Assembly: GCF_001753165.1 (NCBI RefSeq)
Contig: NZ_CP017448.1
Location: 426,462-490,461, forward strand
Source: Acidihalobacter aeolianus
GTDB lineage: Bacteria; Pseudomonadota; Gammaproteobacteria; DSM-5130; Acidihalobacteraceae
Direction of reading: 5' to 3'
DNA length: 64,000 nucleotides
Shown here: one piece after another, positions 35,425-42,234 of the stretch
Numbering within the stretch: the first letter of the stretch is position 1
Layout: every line of letters begins with the position of its first letter
Program-made: the position numbers and the translations under genes
Notes under the pieces: model-generated
Told to the model about the DNA's origin: nothing
What the model saw: only the letters and a program-made list of their open reading frames with translations
Database searches by the model: none

Positions 35425-35625
35425 TCAGCCGCCGCCGATGGCGTGCACGATCTCGATGCGGTCCTGCGCGCCGAGCCGGTAGTCGTCGAACCGGCTGCGC
35501 GGCAGCACCTCCTCGTTCACCTCCAACGCCAGCCGGCGGCCCTCGAGTTCGAGTAGCGCGACGAGTTCGCGCGCGGTGATGCCTTCGGGGACTTCGCGGG
35601 ACTGGCCGTTGAGGATGATCTGCAT
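35425..35625 (-). CDS. thiS: Sulfur carrier protein ThiS
   Basis: 66 residues from ATG 35625; a longer frame extends to 35934 through the tRNA gene and cannot be real. Ubiquitin-like beta-grasp: MQIILNGQSREVPEGITARELVALL, LALEVNEEVLPRSRFDDYRLGAQDRIEIVHAIGGG. The C-terminal Gly-Gly is adenylated and turned into a thiocarboxylate, giving sulfur to ThiG. No TPP riboswitch elements are seen in the 110 bp upstream. First gene of a thiS-thiG(-trmB) unit. Confidence 0.93.
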   Translation of the reverse strand: MQIILNGQSREVPEGITARELVALLELEGRRLALEVNEEVLPRSRFDDYRLGAQDRIEIVHAIGGG

Positions 35626-35697
35626 GTCGCTGAGAGCGGTGGCGGTAATGTGGGGGGACCATTCTACAACACTGCTGCCACGGGCGGCGGACGCCGC

Positions 35698-35727
35698 TTG
35701 CCCTGCCGCCTGCCACCCCCGTAGAAT
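35698..35727 (+). promoter_or_regulatory. Probable promoter of tRNA-Gly
   Basis: TTGCCC (35698-35703), 18-bp spacer, TAGAAT (35722-35727). The -10 box ends nine bases before the mature tRNA 5' end, a usual arrangement. Confidence 0.5.
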
Positions 35728-35736
35728 TGCCGACGC

Positions 35737-35810
35737 GCGGGTGTAGTTCAATGGTAGAACTGCAGCTTCCCAAGCTGCTAACGTGGGTTCGATTCCCATC
35801 ACCCGCTCCA
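35737..35810 (+). tRNA. tRNA-Gly (anticodon CCC)
   Basis: A 74-nt cloverleaf: acceptor GCGGGTG / CACCCGC, D arm with TAGTTCAATGGTAGAAC, anticodon stem GCAGC / GCTGC around TTCCCAA (anticodon CCC), T arm GTGGG TTCGATT CCCAT, discriminator T and encoded CCA. Its 3' 46 bases are duplicated at 41114-41159, so it is the integration site of the downstream element and stays intact. Confidence 0.95.
35765..35810 (+). repeat. attL core of the tRNA-Gly integrative element
   Basis: 46 bases from the anticodon loop to CCA are identical to 41114-41159. Flanking bases differ on both sides, which fixes the repeat length. This is the standard result of tyrosine-integrase insertion into a tRNA 3' end. Confidence 0.93.
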
Positions 35811-35821
35811 ATAAAATCAAG

Positions 35822-35850
35822 GGGTTAGGCGATTCGCCTAGCCCTTTTTT
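35822..35850 (+). terminator. Intrinsic terminator after tRNA-Gly
   Basis: A 9-bp stem GGGTTAGGC / GCCTAGCCC (one T-G wobble) with a 5-nt loop is followed by six T. It lies inside the element, so insertion supplied the tRNA with this terminator. Confidence 0.75.
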
Positions 35851-35854
35851 GTTT

Positions 35855-35945
35855 CCGTGGGACACTGGCGGGACACTTAGCGACAACAGACGCGAAAGCC
35901 GGGCGGGGTGTGGATTTGAGGAAAAGTGTCCCATGAGTGTCCCAT
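35855..35945. repeat. Candidate integrase arm-type sites, left arm
   Basis: GGGACACT occurs twice with 11-bp spacing (TGGGACACT at 35858 and CGGGACACT at 35869), then twice inverted (AGTGTCCCAT at 35925 and 35936, also 11 bp apart). A 24-bp block holding the first pair recurs exactly at 40976-40999 beside attR. One-turn spacing near both ends and upstream of the integrase suits arm sites bound by the integrase N-terminal domain. Confidence 0.55.
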
Positions 35946-36082
35946 GGCACGGTTTTCCGATTGAGATTTATATATTAAACAATAGCTTATATTGCTACAT
36001 CATCGGCTTGCTTAGCTAATGTTGCCGTTTTTGCCCGTCTATCGCACAATGCTGGACAGTTCACAGCATGCGGGGCGGGGCT

Positions 36083-37132
36083 ATGGCGACCATTGAGAAA
36101 CGCAAAGACAACAGCGACAAGCTGACCTATCGCGTCAAGGTCCGGTTGCGCGGCCACCCGGTACAAACCGCATCCTTCACCAGCCTGACCAAGGCGAAGC
36201 AGTGGGCCACGCAAACAGAAGCCGCCATCCGCGAAGGGCGATACTTTCAGACCGCCGAAGCGAAGCGGCATACGTTAGCCGAAGCCGTGGAACGCTACAA
36301 ACGCGACAACCTGGCAGGCATGAAGTCAGCCCGTACCCGCAGTCAGCAACTGGACTGGTGGACCGGCAGACTTGGGAGCGTCACGCTGGCCGACCTGACG
36401 CCCGCCGCAATCAATGACGCGCTGCGCGAACTGGCCATCGAGCGGGGCATAGGCCCGCAATCCGTAGTGCATTACCGGCAATCGCTGGCTAGCGTGCTGG
36501 CTGAGGCCGTCAAAAGCTGGCAGTGGCTCGAACAAAGCCCGATGCACCGCGTACCCAAGCCCACGCTCCCAAGAGGCCGTGTGCGCTATCTGAACCCCGA
36601 TGAGCGGGTGCGCCTGTTGGACGCGTGCAAGGTGTCCGGCAACCGCGATTTATACCTTGCCGTGTTGCTCGCGCTGACCACGGGTGGACGGCAGGCGGAA
36701 ATCATGGGCGCGACATGGACGCAGATTGACCTACAGCGGGCAACGTTGACGCTTCACGAAACCAAGAACGGCGCACGGCGGACCTTGCACCTTGTGGAGC
36801 CGGTGCGGGCATTGCTGCGCGAGCGGGTGCGACGCATCGACACGGACCTTGTGTTCGCCAGCAACCGGAAGCCGACGAAACCCGTCAACCTGCGGGAACC
36901 GTGGATTGCCGCGCTGCGGGTGGCCGGTATCGAAAACTTTCATTGGCACGATATGCGCCACGACTTCGCTTCTTCCGCCGCGATGAACGGTGCCAGCCTG
37001 CCCGAACTGGCGGCATTGCTGGGACATAAAACGCTATCGATGGTTCAGCGGTACGCGCACCTGACGCCGCAGCATACGGCAGCCCTGGCCGACCGCATAG
37101 GCCGTTCGATGTTGGGGGGCAGCCATGAATAG
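36083..37132 (+). CDS. int: Tyrosine recombinase (phage-type integrase)
   Basis: 349 residues from ATG 36083; an ATG at 36068 adds five. Residues about 1-50 form the arm-binding domain (MATIEKRKDNSDKLTYRVKVRLRGHPVQTASF), 60-150 the core-binding SAM-like domain, and 165-345 the catalytic domain. All active residues are visible: R in TTGGRQAEIMGATW, K in HETKNGARR, H and R in HDMRHDFASS, H in LGHKTLSMVQRY and the nucleophile Y in QRYAHL. It would insert the element at, and remove it from, the tRNA-Gly 3' end. The stop overlaps the next gene by eight bases. Confidence 0.95.
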   Translation: MATIEKRKDNSDKLTYRVKVRLRGHPVQTASFTSLTKAKQWATQTEAAIREGRYFQTAEAKRHTLAEAVERYKRDNLAGMKSARTRSQQLDWWTGRLGSVTLADLTPAAINDALRELAIERGIGPQSVVHYRQSLASVLAEAVKSWQWLEQSPMHRVPKPTLPRGRVRYLNPDERVRLLDACKVSGNRDLYLAVLLALTTGGRQAEIMGATWTQIDLQRATLTLHETKNGARRTLHLVEPVRALLRERVRRIDTDLVFASNRKPTKPVNLREPWIAALRVAGIENFHWHDMRHDFASSAAMNGASLPELAALLGHKTLSMVQRYAHLTPQHTAALADRIGRSMLGGSHE

Positions 37133-37763
37133 CGTGATTCCTGCCCGTGAGGCTGTGGCGCTGGTGGCTGATTATTTTGCGCGGGGACGGGTGAGACCGG
37201 GCCAGAGACCGCCGCAAAGCGCGGGCGATGAGGCGTTCTTGAATTGGATGTGGGGCGAGTCGCTGGAACCGCCGCAAGCAATCGCTTATGAAGCCGTGAG
37301 CGAGCAGCTATACGCGGCGCTGACCGATGGGCAGATACCCATTTACGACTGGCCGATGTTTGTCCCAACACGGACCCCTGACACGGCGACACTGGAGCGC
37401 GAAGTTATCCGGCTGGATGAGCTGAAAGCATGGCTAGAACGCAGCTTGGTGGCCGACGCTGCGGCGTTGATTAACGAGATATTCAGAGGAACCGAACCCG
37501 ATGCAGAACAACCGAACGTTTGCGCTGTCATCCGGCGCAAACGCGGGCGTCCGAGGAAGGCACCCGAAAACCTGCAACCGGAAGCCGATGAACTGATTAA
37601 AAAACATTGGGACGAGACCGGGGAAGAACTATCGATGAACGCCATATGCTTGAGGCTGGCCGAAAAATACGGAATTACACCAGACACGGCAAAAGCGCGC
37701 TTCACCGAATATAATGTCACCGTCGCGTTGAGAAACCACCAAAAGCGGCGCGGACAAAAATAG
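37125..37763 (+). CDS. Hypothetical protein with AT-hook-like motif and C-terminal helix-turn-helix-like region
   Basis: 212 residues, not recognised. A central basic motif RRKRGRPRKAPE (about 134-145) is a textbook AT-hook. The C-terminal 55 residues (ELSMNAICLRLAEKYGITPDTAKARFTEYNVTVALRN) look like a DNA-binding helical domain. The N-terminal half (about 1-120) is acidic and Trp-containing. Translational overlap with the integrase gene suggests it acts with it, for example in recombination or control of excision. Moderate GC, slightly below its chromosomal surroundings. Confidence 0.6.
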   Translation: MNSVIPAREAVALVADYFARGRVRPGQRPPQSAGDEAFLNWMWGESLEPPQAIAYEAVSEQLYAALTDGQIPIYDWPMFVPTRTPDTATLEREVIRLDELKAWLERSLVADAAALINEIFRGTEPDAEQPNVCAVIRRKRGRPRKAPENLQPEADELIKKHWDETGEELSMNAICLRLAEKYGITPDTAKARFTEYNVTVALRNHQKRRGQK

Positions 37764-37922
37764 CCTGCGCCGATAAAAATCAGGCGTTATTTTAGTCGGC
37801 GGCTAAGCGATTGATTCATAAGTAAAACAAGCCTGTTTATCAGGCGTCATTCTGCCCTTTTTTGCCGAATTTTGTCAGCGCAAAGTTTCCCCATGCCATG
37901 TGGCAGCTTCGAGGAAACGGTA

Positions 37923-38132
37923 ATGCTGAAAACCATCACACAGTTCTGCGAGGACAACACGGCGTTCTGCCAAGGCGGCATGCGGTCGCTGATTTTCTAC
38001 CGAGGTGACGAGGCCGTGAAAGCCGGGGCAATTGTCCGATTCGGGCGACGAATTCTGGTGGATGAAGACGTGTTTTTGGCGTGGGTCAAAAACGGCGGCG
38101 CTGCGGTAATTTCGGGGGTGCGCCGTGATTAA
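37923..38132 (+). CDS. Small excisionase/AlpA-like DNA-binding protein
   Basis: 69 residues from ATG 37923, preceded by GAGGAAACGG. The sequence MLKTITQFCEDNTAFCQGGMRSLIFYRG then AGAIVRFGRRILVDEDVFLAWV follows the winged-helix pattern of small excisionase-like proteins of integrative elements (an N-terminal helix-turn-helix and a VRxGRRxLxDxxxFLxWV wing). First gene of a tight four-gene group; its stop overlaps the next start. Confidence 0.6.
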   Translation: MLKTITQFCEDNTAFCQGGMRSLIFYRGDEAVKAGAIVRFGRRILVDEDVFLAWVKNGGAAVISGVRRD

Positions 38133-38382
38133 AAATCCTCGCCAGCGCCGAGCTTTGGAACTGATTCAAAAAAACGCCGTGAGTCGGTCGGTTTTGGATG
38201 AACGCGTCGGCTGCGCGAATGGCCCGGCGCTCGTTGCCGAATTACGGAAAAAGGGCCTCGATATTCCATGCAAAATGTTTCCGGTCACCGACCGGGATGG
38301 CAAAAAAACAAAGGTCGGAATTTATTGGGCGAGCGAAAGTGACAAGTTAAAAATCGCCGAACTCCTGAACGGCGAGGCGTAG
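38125..38382 (+). CDS. Small helix-turn-helix protein
   Basis: 85 residues starting at GTG 38125, overlapping the previous gene by eight bases. The pattern RRALELIQKNAVSRSVLDERVGCANGPALVAELRKKGLDIPCKMF is a winged helix-turn-helix, as in phage and element proteins that sense or regulate gene expression. The role is unknown. Confidence 0.55.
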   Translation: MIKNPRQRRALELIQKNAVSRSVLDERVGCANGPALVAELRKKGLDIPCKMFPVTDRDGKKTKVGIYWASESDKLKIAELLNGEA

Positions 38383-38386
38383 CCGG

Positions 38387-38797
38387 ATGCCCAGCCGCCG
38401 ACAGCGTTTAACCGGCAAGGGCCGGGAGCGTTCCAGCTTCGCCGGTGTGCCACGGGCGGTCATGGAAACGGCGAAGTATCGTGGCCTTTCGGCTTCGGCG
38501 AGAGCGTTGTTGCTGGAACTGTCTTTTCAATTCAAGGGCGGCAACAACGGCGACCTGGGGGCCGGGTGGGCGCTGATGCGCGACCGGTTCGGGTGGCGCT
38601 CACCCGGCACCCTCGCTCGCGCAAAAGCTGAGCTTATCGGCGCTGGATTCATCACAGTGGCGCGCCAAGGAGGGCGCAACCGCTGCTCGCTTTACGCCTT
38701 GACGTGGCAGCCGATTGACGATTGCTTGGACCGGGACGGCGCATCGAAGCTTGACATAAAGCCCACGCGCACCCCGCTTGGAACATGGCGAGATTAG
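38387..38797 (+). CDS. Helix-turn-helix protein, candidate replication initiator or regulator of the element
   Basis: 136 residues, starting five bases after the previous stop. The core FAGVPRAVMETAKYRGLSASARALLLELSFQFKGGNNGDLGAGWALMRDRFGWRSPGTLARAKAELIGAGFI is a winged helix of a type common in small integrative elements and phages, sometimes annotated as replication or regulatory. Iteron-like repeats begin right after its stop, consistent with an initiator acting on a nearby origin, but that is inference. Confidence 0.6.
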   Translation: MPSRRQRLTGKGRERSSFAGVPRAVMETAKYRGLSASARALLLELSFQFKGGNNGDLGAGWALMRDRFGWRSPGTLARAKAELIGAGFITVARQGGRNRCSLYALTWQPIDDCLDRDGASKLDIKPTRTPLGTWRD

Positions 38798-38803
38798 TTT
38801 TGG

Positions 38804-38937
38804 TAGTCCGTATTCGTACTAACCTAGTCCTTATTCGTATCAGTCTGTGCGCAAGCGCCGTTATTCGGGCCGTGACTGTACCGCATGCGTATCAGTCAGG
38901 CAGGTTTTCACCCTCTAGGCAGTCCCTATGCGTACAG
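38804..38937 (+). repeat. Iteron-like repeats
   Basis: Degenerate copies of a TAGTCC-TATTCGTA motif: TAGTCCGTATTCGTACT at 38804, TAGTCCTTATTCGTATCAGTC at 38825 (21-bp period), CGTTATTCGG at 38859, GCATGCGTATCAGTC at 38883 and CAGTCCCTATGCGTACAG at 38920. They fill the gap after the helix-turn-helix gene. An 82-codon frame through them has no credible protein features. Confidence 0.5.
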
Positions 38938-39001
38938 CTTTATACATATACCATGCACCTGCTCTTTCTTTCGGGGTTGAAGGGCCGTCCAGGCAGTCTT
39001 C

Positions 39002-39418
39002 ATGAATTGCTATTTTCGCTCAGACGTTCTTAGAATTGTGCAATCAGGATTACAGAGAAACGGGACCGATACCTTGGACGGAGAACCCAGCAAAATAGAG
39101 CCGGTTACAGCAAAACGTAAGCCGCCCCGCGCAGGCATGGGCCGTCCGAAGGGGACGCAGAATCTTATTACCCGGACCCTGAAGGAAGCCTTGGAGGAAT
39201 CGTTCAACCGGCTGGGCGGCGTGGAATGGCTGTTGAAGTTGGCGGAGACGGACCCCGGAACCTATGCACGGCTATTGATTAAGCTACTACCGACCAAAAT
39301 CGACGCCGAGGTTAACTATGCCGAACTCACAGACGAACAGCGACTTGCGAGATTTGATGCCCTTCTTGAGCGGGCCAGAGCGCGCAGAATTGGAAGCAAT
39401 CCTGGTAGCGACGCCTGA
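39002..39418 (+). CDS. Terminase-small-subunit-like protein
   Basis: 138 residues. The central block GMGRPKGTQNLITRTLKEALEESFNRLGGVEWLLKLAETDPGTYARLLIKLLPTKI (about 45-100) is typical of phage small-terminase or DUF5681-like proteins that bind DNA at packaging sites. The N-terminal 40 residues are less typical, and no good ribosome site precedes ATG 39002; a start near the GMGRPKG block is possible. No large terminase or capsid gene is present, so the element may use a helper phage (satellite) or the gene is a leftover. Confidence 0.55.
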   Translation: MNCYFRSDVLRIVQSGLQRNGTDTLDGEPSKIEPVTAKRKPPRAGMGRPKGTQNLITRTLKEALEESFNRLGGVEWLLKLAETDPGTYARLLIKLLPTKIDAEVNYAELTDEQRLARFDALLERARARRIGSNPGSDA

Positions 39419-39572
39419 GCCGGTGGAGATTATCTGTACCGCCGTTTGCCCGGACGGAACCGTCGCGTCGTATTCGGTGTGGCAACCGGGTGTCGGGCCG
39501 GTAGAACTGGATGTTGCCGAAATCGCCGACAGGGGGTTGGAACCCATCGGTTCGCAATCCGCCCGCGAGTGA
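39318..39572 (+). CDS. Small hypothetical protein overlapping the terminase-like gene
   Basis: 84 residues, overlapping the previous gene by 101 bp in another frame. It begins MPNSQTNSDLRDLMPFLSGPERAELEAIL, resembling the N-terminus of large terminase proteins (LLTPEERAELDALL), then turns into an unrelated beta-rich stretch (VEIICTAVCPDGTVASYSVWQPGVGPVELDVAEIADRG). It may be a remnant joined to another gene. Confidence 0.4.
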   Translation: MPNSQTNSDLRDLMPFLSGPERAELEAILVATPEPVEIICTAVCPDGTVASYSVWQPGVGPVELDVAEIADRGLEPIGSQSARE

Positions 39573-39601
39573 GTCATTAATCGCCATCTGACCGCCTGAG
39601 C

Positions 39602-39655
39602 GTCCATCTGAGCGGCGTTCTCCATTTTCAGGCTATGGGGGGATAGCCACATGGG
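39602..39655 (+). repeat. Hairpin repeat in the element, copy 1
   Basis: About 45 bases (TCTGAGCGGCGTTCTCCA and onward) recur imperfectly at 40695-40737. Each copy contains a hairpin with a purely G-rich loop: GGCTAT / ATAGCC around GGGGGG here. No gene spans the block. It lies between the last plus-strand gene and the convergent nuclease gene. Confidence 0.55.
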
Positions 39656-39848
39656 GCTTATAGCCCCTTAAAATTGAAAGGGAGACCGAAGCCGCATTGG
39701 TGGCCGATGCTTCGACGTCTCTGGCAACGCCCCTTCAATAATAGGCTGTTGGTATCCATGAGATTCTGAATGTTGATCGAAGTGATGGCGCAGCAATCAG
39801 GAGGTAAACAGCAGTGTTGCACTTCAAACTTGAAACTGCCGTTTTTGG

Positions 39849-40400
39849 TCACATATCCACTAAATCTGTGTGACTCAAAAGGCGGACACCGGTGCTTTCT
39901 GCAAGGTCTTTCGCCGCACGGGTATATCCACTGGTTGTTACCACAATAGCTTGATCGGCTCGGTAATGACTCATGGCTGTATGGGCTTCCTGTACCGCTT
40001 TTACCCCAACGCTGTTAGACCATTGTTTGCACTGAACAACCACTTTGTGCCCAGATTTATCAGCGATAACGTCAGCACCAAAGTCACCAGTTTTGCCGGT
40101 AAGTCTAACGCTCCAACCATTGTTGGCAAGTAATGCCGCGCAGAATTGTTCGTAGTCTTCGGGGGTCAGTTGCATTGGATTTTCAGATCCAGCAGCCAAC
40201 AAAGCGGCGTGAATTTTGGCTCTTTTACGCTCCCGCAAGTACCAGCGCAACCACCAGAACAAGCACCAGAACAAGAAGATGACAGAAATAAAAAATAGTA
40301 AGATTTCCCAATAACGAATTATCCATTCAATTGCCCATACAATAAATCCAAAAACTATGAGGTAGCCGATACTTTCCTCATTGCGCTTGCGACGCCTCAT
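39849..40400 (-). CDS. Membrane-anchored Mrr-type restriction endonuclease
   Basis: 183 residues. Two N-terminal membrane helices (about 11-28 and 31-51), a basic linker, then an Mrr_cat/PD-(D/E)xK domain from about 76: LTPEDYEQFCAALLANNGWSVRLTGKTGDFGADVIADKSGHKVVVQCKQWSNSVGVKAVQEAH. Catalytic candidates are D106 or D110 and Q123-x-K125, the QxK variant typical of Mrr proteins. Mrr enzymes cut modified or foreign DNA; tethering to the membrane would place it at the DNA entry point. It is the only minus-strand gene in the element and has lower GC than the chromosome. A defence cargo is the likely role. Confidence 0.82.
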   Translation of the reverse strand: MRRRKRNEESIGYLIVFGFIVWAIEWIIRYWEILLFFISVIFLFWCLFWWLRWYLRERKRAKIHAALLAAGSENPMQLTPEDYEQFCAALLANNGWSVRLTGKTGDFGADVIADKSGHKVVVQCKQWSNSVGVKAVQEAHTAMSHYRADQAIVVTTSGYTRAAKDLAESTGVRLLSHTDLVDM

Positions 40401-41113
40401 AAACCAGCCTCCAGTCCGAGTTCTTTTCCATACTAAGCAGGTACTTGAAATCTAAACATCAGATGCAATACCACCCGGACACTGTAGTGTTGACCGGAGG
40501 CTTGGGGCATATTCGCGCTCATCACCTAGACCTTGCCTAGGGGCGATAGGCCGTCTATTCTTCCCTTTCGTGGCCCTTGGTGCACTGTGGCCGCTAGAGG
40601 CGAAATAGGGGGTGTCAAGTCGGGGGGGGCTTGCGCTAGTTCCCCTAAGCCCGGCTAACGCCCGCTAAGCCGCATATGACCACCCTTAAGGCCGTCTGAG
40701 CGGCGTTCGCCAATTCAGGCTAGGGGAGGTAGCCACCCAGTATCCATCATCGCGTAAACGGGGTTTGATGGCCACCACAGCGGCTAATGTCCGCCAGCTA
40801 TGCCTAGACCTTCCTTTCTCGCGATAGCTGGCAGGCGACCCCCTCTGCGGCGGTCTGGGGGGCCATGTTCATCGGGTGGCCAAAGCGACCACCCCAAATC
40901 CCCATTGGATGATGCTTGCCATCTGACCGCGTAACGCACAAACCGGATGCTCGCGACCCGTCAAAACATGCCTTCCCGTGGGACACTGGCGGGACACTTG
41001 GCCAGAAATAACGGCCAAAATAGGCAACACGGCCTAATTGTTGCATGTCACGTAGATGATTGATTTAACGTGATTATTTGTTGGCGTTTGTTGCAGTCGG
41101 TAGGTATATGCTT
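40401..41113. other. Structured non-coding right arm of the element
   Basis: 713 bp without a credible gene. Features seen: hairpin GCCTA / TAGGC with loop GGGGCGA (40535-40551); CAAG / CTTG around TCGGGGGGGG (40616-40633); GGCTA / TAGCC with loop GGGGAGG (40718-40734), part of the repeat shared with 39602; an 8-bp inverted repeat GCCAGCTA / TAGCTGGC (40793-40832); and the 24-bp arm block at 40976-40999. It could be an origin of transfer, a packaging site or a structured RNA upstream of the nuclease gene. Confidence 0.5.
40976..40999 (+). repeat. Candidate integrase arm-type site, right arm
   Basis: Exact 24-bp repeat of 35855-35878 with two GGGACACT units 11 bp apart, in direct orientation, 115 bp inside attR. 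Confidence 0.55.
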
Positions 41114-41159
41114 GCTTCCCAAGCTGCTAACGTGGGTTCGATTCCCATCACCCGCTCCA
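41114..41159 (+). repeat. attR core of the tRNA-Gly integrative element
   Basis: Identical to 35765-35810 over 46 bases. No 5' half of a tRNA precedes it, so it is not a second tRNA gene. The element between the repeats is about 5.35 kb. Confidence 0.93.
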
Positions 41160-41174
41160 TTAATTCCCCACCGG

Positions 41175-42128
41175 TTACGCCTCAGATCGCCGCATCGGCG
41201 GATACATTACCATCAGGTAGGCGAAGATCAGCGCGTAGATGATCGTCGTGCCGAGCACGTCGCCGCCGACGCCGGTCACGGCGCCGTAGGGACCGCCCCA
41301 GCCTTCGGCGGTGGTCCACACCCCGATCGAGTAGAGAAAGCCGAAGGGCAGCACGAAGCGCATGCCGCGATTGGCGAGCAGGCCGACGGCGATAACGGTC
41401 TCGGCCACGGCGGCGAAGATGCCGAAGGCCTGCTGTCCGACCAGCTTGATCGCATCCACGAAAATCTGGATGTAGGCCACGATCCAGGCCGGCTGGCCGG
41501 CCTGCGACTGCACCAGATAGCTCAGCGAGTGGTCGATGAAGAAGGGCGTCCATTTCCAGGCTGCGTCGAAGGTCCACAGCGCGCCGAACAGCAGGCGCAG
41601 GATGCGGTAACGCCGCGCGCGGGCGGCCTCGTCGTCCGCGGCGCCGGCCGCCGGTTCGGCGAGCAGCAGGGCGATGAAGGTCAGTGAATAGACGATCAGG
41701 GTACCGGGATCGGTGGCGCCCGCGGTGTAGGGGCCGCCGAGATGGCCATTGAGCGTCCACATGACGAAGGTGAACACGACGCCGATCCAGGCCACCGGGC
41801 GCAGCCAGAGGCCGCTCAGCAGGGACACCGCGAGCAGTGCGCCGACGGCCACGGTGAACAGCGCCACGCCGGGCGCGCCGATGGCGGCGATCAGTCCCAT
41901 CGCCCAGTGGGTGTAGTCCACGTACCACGCCGACTGGCCGTGGTGCGCGGCGATGGACTTGAGGAACAGGCGTTCGATGTAGGCCGGATGCAGCTGGTAG
42001 ACCACGTTGAACACCCAGATCAGCCCGAAGACGAGGCGCAGCGCGCGGAAGGCGCGGCGCTGCACAGCATAGTCGTGGAGATCCCAGCGCGCGGCAGCGC
42101 GGCCGGGGGTGGGCATGACGTCGGCCAT
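41175..42128 (-). CDS. DoxX/DoxD-like membrane protein with internal duplication
   Basis: 317 residues from ATG 42128, with AAGGAGGT upstream. Two similar halves (about 20-165 and 175-310), each starting RRxxRxLRLxFGxxWxFxxxxxxxPxF and ending with a WG/LNGHLGGPY...GTxxxYxLxFxALL block. About eight to nine helices in all. The pattern fits DoxX/DoxD proteins, known as small subunits of thiosulfate:quinone oxidoreductase in some archaea, and as generic membrane partners elsewhere. No large DoxA partner is nearby, so the function is open. Confidence 0.6.
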   Translation of the reverse strand: MADVMPTPGRAAARWDLHDYAVQRRAFRALRLVFGLIWVFNVVYQLHPAYIERLFLKSIAAHHGQSAWYVDYTHWAMGLIAAIGAPGVALFTVAVGALLAVSLLSGLWLRPVAWIGVVFTFVMWTLNGHLGGPYTAGATDPGTLIVYSLTFIALLLAEPAAGAADDEAARARRYRILRLLFGALWTFDAAWKWTPFFIDHSLSYLVQSQAGQPAWIVAYIQIFVDAIKLVGQQAFGIFAAVAETVIAVGLLANRGMRFVLPFGFLYSIGVWTTAEGWGGPYGAVTGVGGDVLGTTIIYALIFAYLMVMYPPMRRSEA

Positions 42129-42234
42129 GATGACCTCCTTGCTGGCGGTGTCGGGCGGCATGCGCCCGGTATCGTTTCTCGCGCCCTTGCGGGTCGGCGT
42201 GTCGATAGACCGCGCCGATGCTGCCTCGTTCCGC

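Larger units (their letters stand above)
35765..41113. mobile_element. 5.3-kb integrative element in tRNA-Gly
   Basis: Bounded by the 46-bp attL/attR repeats, with the integrase next to the tRNA. Contents: integrase, AT-hook protein, excisionase-like and helix-turn-helix proteins, possible initiator with iterons, terminase-like protein, Mrr-type nuclease on the opposite strand. Neither relaxase nor structural phage genes are present, so it should depend on another element to move. Confidence 0.88.

Noticed and set aside
35626..35736. TPP riboswitch before thiS
   Set aside because: A CTGAGA-like string occurs but on the wrong strand, and the other conserved pieces are missing.
35425..35934. 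169-codon reading for ThiS
   Set aside because: The extension crosses the tRNA gene; ThiS proper is 66 codons.
38785..39033. 82-codon frame in the integrative element
   Set aside because: Made of iteron-like repeats, no ribosome site, no protein features.
41114..41159. Second tRNA-Gly gene
   Set aside because: Only the 3' 46 bases are present with no acceptor or D arm on the 5' side; it is attR.
41070..41687. Plus-strand frame starting in attR
   Set aside because: Runs through the tRNA fragment and antisense to the DoxX-like gene; not a gene.
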